The notes: generated from the letters alone by a model not told the origin. A DNA stretch of 64,000 bases from Halichoerus grypus (GCF_964656455.1 NC_135716.1:107168389-107232388); one strand, 5' to 3'. Shown: positions 24,558-36,916, counted from the first letter of the stretch. Numbers and translations: made by a program.

Positions 24558-24774
24558 GGGGTGCCTGGGTGGCTCAGTCATTAAGCGTCTGCCTTCGGCT
24601 CAGGTCATGGTCCCAGGGTCCTGGGATCAAGCCCCGCATCGGGCTTCCTGCTCTGCGGGAAGCCTGCTTCTCCCTCTCCCACTCCCCTCTGATTGTGTTC
24701 CCTCTCTCGCTGTGTCTCTCTCTGTCAAATAAATAAATAAAATCTTTAAAAAATAAAAATTAAAAAAATAAAAG
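24558..24774 (+). mobile_element. Can-SINE, sense, young-looking
   Basis: Head GGTGCCTGGGTGGCTCAGTC, middle CCTTCGGCTCAGGTCATGGT, tail AAATAAATAAATAAAATCTT. It is flanked by AGAGGGCCT at 24549-24557 and 24775-24783. Confidence 0.96.
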
Positions 24775-24783
24775 AGAGGGCCT

Positions 24784-27700
24784 AGTCCAAAAAAAGAACT
24801 ATCACCAGAGATAACTACAAAGAATATTGACTAGGTCTTGAGGGAAATGCTGCAGGACTTAGAGGTCAAATTCCCCTCTGTGTCCCATTGTCTCTGTGTG
24901 ATAGGGCATGGCAAACATTTGTTTACCAAACATTTGCTCTTCCCATCTTCCTATAAAATTGTCTTTCTCTCCATTGAAGTCTCAGACCCCTGTTCCCTTC
25001 ACAGTTAGCTCAAGATGGCATGTAAACCTCAATTGCTTGACTTCTTGTGGGTTTCATATTCTTTGGGGTGGGGGGGAGGTTTCCTGTATGTATGTGATTG
25101 AGTTTGTTTTTCTCCTGTTAATCTGTCTTATGTCAATTTAGTGAATAGACCAGCTAGAAGAACTAGACAGGTTAAGGAAAAATTCTTCCTCCTCTATAAC
25201 ACATATACAAAAATGTACTTTTTTGATTGTCTTGGTTTTCTTAAGAAATTCAGGCAATGTTCAGAACTCCATTTCTAGATTATCTCCCTATTTTGTGGAT
25301 GAACAAACTGAGGTTCAAGGTCAACCACATATTTCTGAAATGGTTGACCATTTCTATCCATCAAGTCTTTTGGAGAGTAATTACTTCATGGAATTTCCTG
25401 AATTCCTAGAAAAGCATTCTAATTTTGAGACTCTTACTCAGCAACATGTTAGAAATACTAAATATGGTACAATTATGTTTAAGGATGGAAGTAATTTTAC
25501 TTTTCTTACATCATACATGTTTCTTCAAAAAAGTGTTTTGACATAAGTATTTTCTTGTAAAATTTACAGAATTACAGTAGTGACTCAGAGGAAGAAAATA
25601 AGTTTGCACAGAAATGTATTACTTGTGTATAAGAGGAAAATGCATAATTAAAGTCAAATGACTCTGAGGTATGAGAATCATTGCAAGATAAAAAAATTAT
25701 ATAGTAGTATAACCAATATGTATGATTGTGAATTGCATTTTCTACTTGTAAAATTAAGTTTTTTCGACAGCATAGAGCTATATTATGCTTACTTGTCCAC
25801 ATAACAGTTCTATAGAGAAATACATTTTTGTAACTCTTCTGATTTTAGAGATGGAAAAGTTGTGGTTTAACAATTTGGGCATGAATTTAGACCTGATAAT
25901 GATAAATTACAGGATTAGGAGTCCATTCCAGGTCTTCTGATTTGGACCCAAGCAGCTCTCCATTGTTTCACAGACTTGCCTGGGGAGAATCACACGGACC
26001 CAGAAACCAAGTTCCAGCAGCTGAGAGTCACCAAGCACATTTAGTGTGTGGTCCTTATTTTAAAGCCTGCCACTTGCTTCCTCAGGCTTGCATTTTTTCA
26101 TTTGCAGAGCTCTGAAGGCAAGAGCATATTTGGGTAACTCAAAATGATTCTTAGCTTTCATTTCAGGTTTAATCCATAACCCTGCCTCTTGCATTATGTT
26201 TCACCTCATTTTATTATTTTATTCTGGTAATATAGCAAAGATTTGTTTGGCTTTAAAGGAAACAGTTTAACTGCATCATCTAAATGCATGTTATGTTAAA
26301 AATTATTAAAGCTTTCGATACAGAATACCTTGGCGTCACAATATAATTGTAAATTCGCTAGAACAATTACAAATAAAGAGGCTCCCAGTGCCTGTATTTA
26401 AGAATTTATTTGAATAAAAAAAATGTAGAAGTAGAATTTTTATAAATACCTTTGAGAAAGTAACTAATACAATACAATGAATGTGTGGCACCTTTACTGG
26501 TGATTAACACATTAGTAATACTTTTGAGATTACATTTTTAAAGGGGTCTTCTCCCTTCTCCAGAATGTGTGTTTATGGTGGCAGCTTTAATGCTATTTCC
26601 TGCTGTGCAGTTCAATAGAGTATGTTTTTAGGTGGTTGGTGGAGGGTTTTTTTCGTTATGTATGTCGATGGAGATAAGTGTTTTAATTACTTTTTTAATG
26701 TCTGTGCTTTTGTATTTTTCTCCTCTCTTCCCTTTTATTTCCTGCTGTTGAGATTACTGCCTCATCTCCACAGCAGGTGGCTGTTGCAAATTTGTTTTCT
26801 TTGTAAGCCTGGTAGATTTATTTTGTAATATAACTGTTCCTTTTTAGTATTTTATTATTAATTATTTCTTTACTTTGGAATAAAGTATACTTATATAGTC
26901 CTAAATAGTAATTTCCTAACACATCTAAGAATTCCAGTCATTAAGGAAAAAACCTTTGCCTGAGGCATATTGTTGAGTTTTTTTTTTTTTCCTTACCCTT
27001 ACTTCGTGATGTGAAGATTAAAATTTAAGGAAATTGTTTTACAGCAAAAGCCAAATGAGAGTGAGAAACAGAGAAAAGAGAAGGGAAAGAAATAAAGAGA
27101 AAGAGGTCCAAGAGATAAAGCACAGTTTAATAAATAATACCAAAAATCAAAGTGATAGGTGGAATTTGGTGACAGAAATAGGAAATTACATTAATGTATC
27201 TTTTCTAGAAGAGAGCTTTTAACGAGATCTTGTTTATATTAAAATTAAATTTTAATTACTAAAATAACTTCTGCTAATTATAAGAAAATTGGAATGTCAC
27301 AAAAGTATAAAGAAAAATACTCTTTTTTTTTGGTCTAATATTTTGTTGGTTTGGTTGTTTCATATGTCCCTTTATATAAAAAGAACAATGGATAAGATGG
27401 ATCCTGAGTATAAGAATTATTTGTCAGGAAAGTAAAACATATCCAAGGTTGTTTTGTCCGTTTTTGAATTCTTAGGCATTATTTTATCAATTAAAATAAC
27501 CTCTCTTCTCTATTTTATTCCAAATGTATAAAGGGAACAAAAAGTATGAGACCAAAATGCCCAGTGAACCATAATCACATTTTGTTATATGAAATTGCTG
27601 GATATTTTATGACAGGTTAAAAAAGTTCTCTAGAAAGATTTTAACTACTTAGAATCAGTTTATTTCATATGTATTGCACTTGTGAATACATTACTTTCTT

Positions 27701-28885
27701 AATATATTTATATTGTTTTCACCCATAAATACTACTCTGAGTTGGAGCCTGGTATTCAGTTCTAATATGAAGTTATTTGAAGTGATCTCATTGGTGTGAT
27801 AGAACCTGTGTATATCTTCTACATGAAGTCATAAAAATGAACTGAAGTACATCTATAACAACATTGTAGGAAGCATCATCTTTGGTTATTTCATTCTCTT
27901 CTCTAGCGCTTTTTAAAATTTACTGTTTTATAAATTAATACAAAAGAAGATGGTAATTCAGCATCTATCAGATTTTCAAAATTGTATGAGTGCTCAGTCC
28001 TTCTCCTGCTTCTGGATTTCATTATCTGTTACATGTGTCCGTATAGAAAAATACCATATGTAATGGGAAAAAATATGATTTGAGATGGTGACTTCATTCA
28101 TAACATTTTTTTCAGTCTTCATCTTGTTATGCTCTAACCGATTGTGTGATACACACGATTAAGGCATGTGGTCACATTGAGAGAGAAACTAGACAGCAGT
28201 TACACGAAACAGATGTTTAATGGGGATTTGAAAAATCAATGAAATGAACACTATTGTGATGCATGGTGATCTGATTTCATATGTGTTATATTGAATCACT
28301 CCATTCTTTCTGAATTCAGTCTGAACTAAATGTATTTACAGTGGGGCGTTGGGGAAAAGATGGGGAGTTTTATTGAGAAAAGGAGCACAATAGGCCATCA
28401 TTGATCTGTTCTCTTTCTAGTCAATATATAGATCCTACAATGATAACCCATATGGCACTGTTGTCCCTTGGAAATAAGATATAAATCCTTCGAATCATAA
28501 AGGTGATCTTTAAGTGCAGATGAAAAACTTTATAATCCATTGTGGAATTCTGGAATGCTTAGGTCCTTGAAAGGAGTGTTTTACTTCTATGTTGTAATCC
28601 CAACAGTTTGGGCTTGATATAAGACTAGTTTACCTTTTCTAATAAGTATAGAAACACATCCAGATACATATGTATATGCATAAATAGATATATTTATTAT
28701 TTTATTCCTATATTCACATCTTATATACAGCCATTTAAGTGTCTTTTTATGATTAATTGTAATAGCTTCTGTTTTTGGAAGTATTTACTATGAATCTTTT
28801 TATCATGTGAGTCTTTATTTTCCATGGTTTTTATACTTTACCCAAGACAGTAAGAATGACTTACATTTCAGTGGTGTTTTAGATT
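24784..28885. other. Intronic sequence with few recognisable repeats, no gene
   Basis: No Can-SINE, L1 or exon was seen. A short MIR-like patch lies near 25290-25325. The 107-codon open frame at 25223-25546 and a basic frame at 27034-27222 show no recognisable domain and no coding context. Confidence 0.45.
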
Positions 28886-28889
28886 TACT

Positions 28890-29075
28890 GGAGTGCTTTT
28901 ATGTGCACTTTTCTACCTAATTTTCAGAACAACTCTATACATCAGGCAAGGTCATTTTCATTCTAAAATCAAGGAATTTGAGAGCCATCGTATTAAGTAA
29001 TTTTATACAAGTACAGCTAGAAAGGGGAAATAATGAAACTAGAACCCAATTCTTCAGACTCCTAGGTCAGTGCTC
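28890..29075 (-). mobile_element. MIR relic
   Basis: TTTATGTGCACTTTTCTACC...CAAGGTCATTTTCATTCT...GTACAGCTAGAAAGGGG, a diverged MIR complement. Confidence 0.55.
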
Positions 29076-29444
29076 TTGGAAGCCTGATGTTACTCTAACT
29101 GCTCCCATTTGAATGCCAAATTAAACACGAGAGGGTCTTAATCTTGCTACTTTCCTGGCCCTGAAGCACGTATGGTTTGAGTCCATTGTAGTCTGTACAA
29201 TGAATGAAGTCAGAACACCCTGGTTTGGCCACAGTCTTTTATTCTAGCCAAGGTTGCTAAGTTTTATGGACTCTGATACCAATCTGCCCAACACTGACCA
29301 CTTAAATGTGTAATAATATTAATTGTGCATATCATGGATTAGGTGAACATTTAATTTATGTCTATCCAAATGTATCATTTTATTATATCAAACAAAAGCT
29401 TTTCTGTAGGGAGAGAGTGCAAATAAAAGGAACCATTTCACATC

Positions 29445-29600
29445 CATGCAAAGAGCTTCACATTTGTATTCATTTTATTCTCCTAACAGTACTGTGATGA
29501 GACTGCTGCTGCCCAGAAAGAGTAATTTACTGGCCCAAGGTCATAATAGCTAGTAAGTGCTAAAACTAGAATTTTAATGCAGGAAGGCTGAGTTTAGAGG
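29445..29600 (-). mobile_element. MIR relic
   Basis: GCCCAAGGTCATAATAGCTA...GTAAGTGCTAAAACTAGAAT corresponds to the MIR complement. Confidence 0.65.
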
Positions 29601-29928
29601 TTTTGCTCTTGTTCGCATACTCTGTTTACCAGTAATGTTAGAAATAAGTCAATTGGCACTAAGATTTTTTTAAAAGGTTTAATAAACAAAAATAAAGAAA
29701 AGCAGTGTTTACACAGGCACATTTCTTTTACAAAGACATGGGTGGATGGCTGTGGTAGATAGCTTGGTGTCCCTCACTGAGAGTTTGTTTAATGAATCCA
29801 TGTGTGGTCTGCACATTTTAATGTTCTTCCTCATGCAGCACCATTCCCCAAAGGAGGCTTAGGAAATGAGGACTGTGAGCACACAACATGCTTCCTTCTG
29901 TGAGAAGAAAAGTGAAATCTCAGATAGT

Positions 29929-29959
29929 GAAGTGAAAAACTTGGAGAAGTGAAAAACTT
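29929..29959. repeat. Short direct repeat, 17-bp period
   Basis: GAAGTGAAAAACTT occurs at 29929-29942 and again at 29946-29959. Confidence 0.9.
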
Positions 29960-30939
29960 AGGACATTTGCCATCAGACACATTTTGCTGTTTTCAGCCAC
30001 TTGTGAATAGTGACCTAATCAGTGGGATTTTATTTGTCTACTAACATCTTCTTACCGACAAAGCACTAGTGTAGAATAACAAGAATTGATATACCCGTAG
30101 AGAGTTTGGTATGCCCTCTACCCATTTCTGTAAGCCCATTCCTGTAATCACAGTGCTTTGCCAGGAACTTGGGGCAGTCTCTCAGTGTTCGGGCTTCTAT
30201 GTCTGTGGGATTCATGAGGCTGTCTCTAGTGGTAGGTGTATCTGATCACTGTTTTTCCCATGAAAATGGATGCCATCAAGAATGAGAGGCATCACAGGAT
30301 TGCTTGCTCCATTCAATTAACACCAAATAAGTGAGCCGGTGAGGTAACACAGGCAGACATTATAAACTCTGGGGAATTCTTAAACATGTCAGTCGTACCA
30401 TACCTGTGAAGATTCAGCCTTAAAAGCTTATTTCTCTTCTATTACTTACTAGATGATAACACGAAACAGAATATTTAATATCCTATTAATGTTAATTGAA
30501 GTTGTGCAGAACTTAATATGAGCACAAAAATTTATTAAGTACACTGCTGTTATTTATTCTGTAGTTGTTCCAGAGAGAGGTGCTTTGGAAACGAAGCAGA
30601 GATACATATTTCAAAGAATATCAAATATTGAAAAATAACCAGCAGATACCCAAGAGGAATGCACTTAAGAAGGAAAACAATTCAAAAAGGAATTGTACTA
30701 GAGAAAATAATCACAAAACAAAGATACAGCCTAGAGAAGCAGCCTGTCTTTTCTCTACGACTAGATTGGAGCCTGGCCACAGACACCTTCTGTGTTGTGT
30801 GCACATCTGTAGCCTCAGAGTGAAGCATTTAATGCATATCTGTTAAATGATTTAGATATCACTTGTTAAGTGACATCACGTTATAACAGGGCTCAATTAT
30901 AACATTTTATATGGAAAAGGCAGCATTTTGAAGTTAACG

Positions 30940-31160
30940 CATAGACTCTATAACCAGAATATCCAGGTTAGAAATTGGTACTGCTACTTGTTCTCTGACC
31001 GTTGGCAAAGTTACTTAACCTATATGTGTCTCAGTTTCTTCCTATCGAAAATGCAGGAAATAATGTTTGTTGTCTTAAAGGATTGTTTTGAGAATTAAAT
31101 GAGTTAATATGTAAAAACCACCTATATGCCAGGCATCTAGAACAGTAACTAAATCTAAAT
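30940..31160 (+). mobile_element. MIR relic
   Basis: GCAAAGTTACTTAACCTATA...TGTCTCAGTTTCTTCC...AGAATTAAATGAGTTAATAT...TATGCCAGGCATCTAGAACA follows the MIR/L2 3' consensus closely. Confidence 0.8.
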
Positions 31161-31807
31161 CTGTAATCTAAATAATCAACATATGGTAAGTTAGACTTTC
31201 TGTAATATAAGCAGATTTTTTTTAATTTATTTTAGGAGAAGCTGAAAATTATCATTTTGCAATAGTTCTTAAGGTGGTGTTCCTTTGTATAAATATATGC
31301 TGAAACACCAAAAACTTCAGTAACTACTCTAGGGGAACAAAGAAACTCTCTGGCCTTCTTGAAAGACAGAGAACACTGTACATCTATTAAGCTGAGCTGT
31401 TTTGTTTGTCAAATCTTTGTCAATTCTTCTTTATTCATAAACCTCCTTCTTCCCACTGAAAGGTGAATTAAAAAGTCATTTCAGTGTCATTTTGAAATCA
31501 TTCTGATAGAGACACATACCTTATTTATTAATATGCCACCTACTCTCACGGAAATCTTCCTTTGATAGATGGGTATTTGCAAGTTTCATTATCTTTCATA
31601 TTTCACTTACGATTGCTTCATTTTTCTTTTTTTGTAGCACTTTGTTTAAATTTGCTAAGGTTTAATACTTTAAACTCTATTCTTTCCTTGCCGTAAGATG
31701 TGAAATTTGGGAGAATTGATAAACTACAGAATAAATAAATCTATCTTAATATTAATAGCTAATGTTTAGTGAACATTCTCTATGTTTTAGGTCTCAATGC
31801 TTAATAT

Positions 31808-31860
31808 AGATGGATGGACGGATGGATAGATAGATATAGATAGATAGATGATAGATAGAT

Positions 31861-31899
<39 letters not shown>
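31808..31899. repeat. (GATA)n microsatellite
   Basis: GATGGATGGACGGATGGATA passes into interrupted and then uninterrupted GATA units ending at 31899. Confidence 0.97.
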
Positions 31900-32269
31900 T
31901 CCTTTAAATCTCACATCAATGAGAGACATGTAATTGTTGTCCCTAGCAGAATCATTAGGAGATCTATAGATATAGATATATCCTATTATAGAATTTATTT
32001 CAAGAAGTTGGCTTATGTAATTGTGGAAGCTGGCAAATTCGAAATCTATGGGCTGGGCCAGCAGGCAGGATTTCTCCTTCCTCAGGGAAACTTCAGGTTT
32101 ATTCTTAAGGCCTTGCCACTGATTGGATGAGGCCTACCCACATGATCAAGTCTCCTTTACTTAAAGTCAACTGATTATAGATGTTAACAATATTTACAAA
32201 ATGCCTTCAGAGCAATACGTAGATTAGTGCTTGATCAGATCATTTGATAGTCTAGCTAAGTACATATAA

Positions 32270-32375
32270 TCACTGGCACTCCCACAAGATCACAGAGCTG
32301 GTAAATGGGAGAGGAAGACCTCACACCAAAGTGTGGCTAATGATAAAGGTCCTGCTCTTAATCACCTCACAGCAT
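32270..32375 (-). mobile_element. Possible MIR relic
   Basis: ACAAGATCACAGAGCTGGTA and the following AATGGGAGAGG resemble the MIR complement. The flanks are too diverged to be sure. Confidence 0.4.
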
Positions 32376-33126
32376 CATGGTTAGCAGACTCTAGGGTACT
32401 TTTGCCAGCTGGACTGGACTACCAGTCTGTGAGGAGGGCTTCAGATGTGTTGTCCTAGGTCATAAGGGATGACCTGTCACCCAGGTGGGGGAGAAGAGCT
32501 CCATGGACCTTGGGACTTTAAAAGGTGCAGCTAAAGAGGCTGCAGGAATAACATAATGATCCTATCCAGTTTCTGGCTCATTTTTTCCTCTCCTTAAGCC
32601 ATTATCCATAAGTCAGAACATCTAACTGGTGCCCTCCTGAACATTTACAGAAAGAATCTGATCCAGTAAATGTTAAATTCATTAGAGTGATAAATGCAGA
32701 ATGGGGTAAAAGCGCAGGAAATTCAGTTGTCCTTGTCAGTCTCTTGATCCAAGTGAAAAAATGAATTTAAATTTTACCAAAGCCTTTTTCTTGTGAAATA
32801 ATCCTTGCATGATAGGAAAAGTCTTCTCCATGGATCTGGTGGTGTATTCAATAAGAATGCCTTGCATTTCTTTAGAAAAGTTATTTTAGCAATGGGTCTA
32901 TAGAAAATAATCACAGATGTAAATTTCCCTCTCTGTCTTAACCATGGCAAGTAGTGAAAAAAGCTCAGATTAGGAGTTAGTAAAGGGAGGATTTTAGACC
33001 TTATTGACAGTAAATTCAGAACTTTTATCTGCCACGTACATTTTCTGTGCTTTGTTTTTGATCTGCTTTAAAGATTTTTGTTTATCATATCTCCTTGAAA
33101 TTGCACAGCACTTCACATTGTTTTTC

Positions 33127-33128
<2 letters not shown>

Positions 33129-33160
<32 letters not shown>
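33129..33160. repeat. (GT)n microsatellite, 16 units
   Basis: Perfect GT dinucleotides. The cysteine/valine run in the overlapping open frame is an artefact. Confidence 0.97.
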
Positions 33161-33163
<3 letters not shown>

Positions 33164-33541
33164 ACAGGAAAATGAAGTGCTATAGAACATATGCTATCTC
33201 TATAATTTAGTAATATATGTAAGAGGGGAGACAGGTCCTTATATAAATTTCGATATGTAGCATATATATGTGTTGGTTAGACTAATCAGGTGTAGCTAAA
33301 ACTATAGTCATCTTTTAAAGCTTTCAAGAAAAATTGTTTTGTTATCAGAGTCTTCAAGTACATATTCAGCTATTTTTATGTAACCATAACCATTCCCTAT
33401 CCTAGTCTTTCTAAAAGAATTATATAAATAACCACACATTTATGTAATAGTTTCCGTGTTATAAATATACCCAAGGAGTAATCCTTTATGTCAGAAAATG
33501 AGGAAACAGTCTTATCTCATTTCGTTTATAAAGAAGCCAAA

Positions 33542-33591
33542 GCACTGTATGTTAACTAACTGGAATTTAAATAAAAACTTAAAAAAAAAAA
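33542..33591 (+). mobile_element. Extremely 5'-truncated LINE-1 3' end
   Basis: CACTGTATGTTAACTAACTG and GAATTTAAATAAAAACTT plus poly(A) is the terminal carnivore L1 3' sequence (the same terminus, in complement, is at 2810-2835). Nothing L1-like lies upstream. Similar flanks AGCCAAAGCA and AGCCACCAAAGCA suggest a target-site duplication. Confidence 0.75.
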
Positions 33592-33599
33592 GCCACCAA

Positions 33600-35230
33600 A
33601 GCAAAGGTAAATCAAATGACTTGCCTAACCTTCCTAGATAAATAAAATAATTTTAATGATAAGTGATCTTTAATAATCTATGAGCAAAGGGCAAATCTTT
33701 GGGAGGAAGGAATGCTGGACAAGGAAGAAAAATGATTTAATTTGAAGGAACAAAGTGGTCTGTTGCTGGTGACACACTCACTCTATCCACAAGCACCTTC
33801 AGCTTTCAGATCAGATATGGCACCTACCTTATCACATATGAGAAAGTCATTCTTGGCCATTCTTATTACTCTAGGTGTCCACCAACACTACCCATTGCTC
33901 TTCATTTAACAATAAAATGAAATTTTACCTCTAGAATAACCCAGAGTTTGGGGAAGTAAATAAAGTTAAACTATAAAATTTCCCCTGTGTTTATGGAACT
34001 GAGATGAATTAATTCTACACTTTTCTATGGTGGGGTGATTGCTGTCAGATTTGCTTTGTTTATACTTTGAAAAAAAATTAGACTGCTATTCATTTTCTTT
34101 TCAAAATTTTGGCAGTTATTTCCTAATTATATGGTTGATGCATGCATGTTGTAGAAATTTTGGAAAATAAAGAAATAATGAAAAAAATACATTAGCCACA
34201 GTCCCACAACCAGAAATGATCACCATTCAGATTTTATGAAACTTGAATCATATTATACAGAGTTTTATATCCTGCTAGTTCATTTGATACTGTATTTTGA
34301 CTACAGTCCAATACCATATTTTTCAAATGTTCATTTTAATGGCTGCATTGTGTTCTGTTGCTTTTTGTCTTTTTTAAAGTAAATCTCATTTATTCATTTT
34401 ATTGGCATTTTGGTTTTCCTTCATTCTCTCTCTCTTTGCATTGACCATTTTTACTCATTAAAACTTCATTTGCATGTCTTAGTGTTTCCTTAGTATAGAT
34501 TCAAAACTACTTTCTAGAAATTGAGCACCAATGTGTATTTGCATCAAAAGAGTAAGATAAGTCCCATTTTCACCCTTGCCATGTAGTCTAATTTTCTTAA
34601 AGCCTTTACTTCTTAATAGACAGGAAATCATATTTCATTGTTTTAAATTACAGTTCCTAAATTACTAATGTATTTAAAATTTTGGTGCTTAAAAGCTATT
34701 TATATTTTTCATTATTCCAATTTTGTTATCCATTCTTTAATTTGTTAAAATATTAGTCTGGTTAAACAAGTAGCTGATTTTTTGTAGTAAAATACATCTT
34801 TTTCTTTCAAGTTTTTTTGTTTATTTTTTTCTTAGAATGATCTGTCATATTCAGGAACTAGATACATATGTATCCATATTGTGTTTTAGTTTTGTGATTT
34901 TTTTTTATATTTAGCACTCTAATACATTAGAAACTTACTTTTATTTATGACATGAGGAAATAATATAACCTGATTTTCCCTTAAACACTGTATGTACATG
35001 TATATATGTATGTATCCATGTTTCTGTATACCTATATGTGTACTTGGATATATGATTTATTATGTGTGCTTAGTTATATAGTAAAGGTATACACTGAGGT
35101 CTGTAACAATGTGTTATATACATTTTTATGTTGATTTGCTTATAGTTTTTTTTTCCTCTCAGAACCACATTATTTTAATGATCTCAGCTTTCTACTTTTT
35201 AAAAATATACAGTAGGAAAAATCCCTTCTT
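33600..35230. other. AT-rich intronic sequence upstream of DPYD exon 9, no element named
   Basis: No exon, SINE or LINE was recognised. Several TATG-rich low-complexity patches occur (around 34990-35050). Confidence 0.45.
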
Positions 35231-35231
35231 C

Positions 35232-35265
35232 TGCTAACGAGATTTTATACATTTTTATTACTTAG
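35232..35265 (+). promoter_or_regulatory. DPYD: Branch-point candidate and acceptor of DPYD exon 9
   Basis: TGCTAAC at 35232-35238 is a near-ideal mammalian branch-point heptamer. The presumed branch A is at 35237, 29 nt before the first exon base. It is followed by a T-rich but A-interrupted tract and TTACTTAG. No equally good heptamer was found at the usual distance upstream of exons 10 and 11. The assignment is by motif and spacing only. Confidence 0.55.
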
Positions 35266-35373
35266 GTTTGCCAGACCCTAATAAAAACCATATCTTCAAA
35301 GACCTGACGCAGAACCATGGATTTTACACATCCAAAGACTTTTTGCCGCTTGTAGCCAAAAGCAGTAAAGCAG
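35266..35373 (+). CDS. DPYD: DPYD exon 9 (dihydropyrimidine dehydrogenase, residues 284-320)
   Basis: This internal exon of dihydropyrimidine dehydrogenase encodes part of the cytosolic flavoprotein that reduces uracil, thymine and 5-fluorouracil with NADPH, the first and rate-limiting step of pyrimidine breakdown. It reads GT|TTG CCA GAC..., completing Gly284 and continuing [10 protein letters not shown]...[13 protein letters not shown]...KA before the first base of Gly320. The acceptor is TTACTTAG| and the donor is CAG|GTATAA. The 108-nt length and phase-1 borders match human exon 9. It covers the junction from the FAD domain into the NADPH domain. Against human DPYD as I remember it, about 8 of 36 residues differ, mostly around residues 287-301, so this is the least conserved of the three exons here. 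There is no stop or frameshift. Because both borders are phase 1, skipping it would keep the reading frame. Confidence 0.96.
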
Positions 35374-35665
35374 GTATAACATTGTTTTGTATTCCTAACA
35401 TTACCTATGTTGTTTATGTATTATAAATTTATATTAAATCCAGGCTCAGGAGGACACTGTTCAGATCTCAAATCACTTTTGCTACACCGAACATAAATTT
35501 AAAAACAAGTATGATGTAATCATTTTCCAGGATCATCCATTTGTTCATTCTTCCAATCAAACATCATCCTAAGGAGTTTTCTACTCTGTTATATAGAGGT
35601 CTACACTGCATCATGTAAAATTGCTTCAGAGTAAGAGTCTTAAACAAACATTGGAAGATGTTCTT

Positions 35666-35857
35666 TTTTTTTTTTAAGATTTAATTTATTTATTTGACAG
35701 AGAGAGAGAGCACAAGCAGGGGGAGCAGCAGAGGGAGAGGGAGAAGCAGGCTCCCCGCTGAGCAGGGAGCCCAACGTGGGGCTCAATTCCAGGACCCTGA
35801 GATCATGACCTGAGCCGAAGGCAGACGCTTAACTGACTGAGCCACCCAGGCGCCCTG
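35666..35857 (-). mobile_element. Can-SINE, antisense, 292 nt downstream of DPYD exon 9
   Basis: Full antisense copy ending GAGCCACCCAGGCGCCC. It has a perfect 16-bp duplication ATTGGAAGATGTTCTT at 35650-35665 and 35858-35873. Its T-tail creates TTCTTTTTTTTTTTTAAG on the DPYD sense strand. Confidence 0.97.
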
Positions 35858-36712
35858 ATTGGAAGATGTTCTTAAAAGAAATAGCAGGAACTTCAGTTTA
35901 GGAACTATTTTACATTATATATGTATTTTTTTAATTTTAAAGTAGGACAAATTTTCATATATCTTACATCATTTATGTCTAAGCAGGCAGAAAGAGCCAG
36001 TTTCTTGCTGAACAGCAAATTTACGAAGTTAAGGGAAAGCACTTTGATAGACACGCTAGTATGTAGTCTCTGTGTAATATCACTTCAGGCAGCCCAAGAG
36101 GAGCAACCAGAAGCTAAACCAGTCCTATGCTTTGGTTGTATGAGAGTCAGTCTTAGTAATAAAGACTATATTATAGTCTCTAAACCCAGATCATCTAAAT
36201 CCTTTAAACATATATTTTTAGTCTTAAACTTCAGCTATTCTACATGTAATTGCATGTGAAAAGATAAAAGCTTACATTTTATCCTACAATTTAAAAAGAT
36301 AAGCAAATTTCTTTATTCTCAATTAGGTCATTCTGCAGAAGCTTACAGCTAAACATGTATACCATCTCCACCTTCCTCCTCCCGGGAGAAGGGGATGCTT
36401 CTGTACCTGCAGCCCTCTCTAAGGAAGATCATAGTACATATAACATATTTTTGAGAATTACAGAGGGCCAGTTATGCAATCCCAAATGCACTCTTCCAAG
36501 CAGGATGATTACACTTATTGAGATTATAGGCCTATGCTGCCCGTGGTGCCATTTGATTTATAGTAATTTATCTTATCAATAATTTTACTGAATCTGATAA
36601 CACAGGTATACCTAACACATAGAGAAACCTGCATCTTACTTTTTTACAAGAATCTTTGTATGGACATCAAGTCTTCATATATATGTCCTTGACACTTAGA
36701 AAGTCGTATTTC

Positions 36713-36916
36713 CTGGGGCACCTGGGTGGCTCAGTTGTTAAGCATCTGCCTCTGGCTCAGGTCATGATCCTGGGGTCCTGGGATCGAGTCCCGAATCGGG
36801 CTCCCTGCTTGGCAGGGAGTCTGCTTCTCCCCCTTCCTCTGCCTGCAGCTCTGTCTACTTGTGCTCTCTCTCTGTTAAATAAATAAATACAATCTTAAAC
36901 AAACAAACAAAAAAAG
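36713..36916 (+). mobile_element. Can-SINE, sense, in DPYD intron 9
   Basis: Head GGGGCACCTGGGTGGCTCAG, tail AAATAAATAAATACAATCTT with (CAAA)n. The 11-bp duplication AGTCGTATTTC lies at 36702-36712 and 36917-36927. Confidence 0.96.

Larger units (their letters stand above)
1..35265 (+). other. DPYD: DPYD intron 8, 3' portion
   Basis: No coding exon was found before 35266. Exon 8 (about 88 nt ending with the first base of Gly284) is not recognisable here. This fits the human gene, where, as I recall, intron 8 is over 80 kb. The stretch is AT-rich and built largely of retrotransposon relics, listed individually. Confidence 0.85.

Noticed and set aside
24558..24774. tRNA-like heads of Can-SINEs considered as tRNA genes
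   Set aside because: They are SINE promoters: no cloverleaf with a full acceptor stem, and each is followed by a CT-rich tract and poly(A) tail.
31808..31899. Regular repeat array considered as a CRISPR-like array
   Set aside because: It is a 4-bp microsatellite in a mammalian intron, with no spacers.
1..35265. Search for DPYD exon 8
   Set aside because: No sequence coding for the expected IICGKSL...AAFIG stretch was found by eye. The human intron is long enough that exon 8 should lie outside.
35921..36259. 112-codon open frame in DPYD intron 9
   Set aside because: It lies wholly in the intron, has no homology I recognise, and does not connect to exon 9 or 10 by suitable splice sites.
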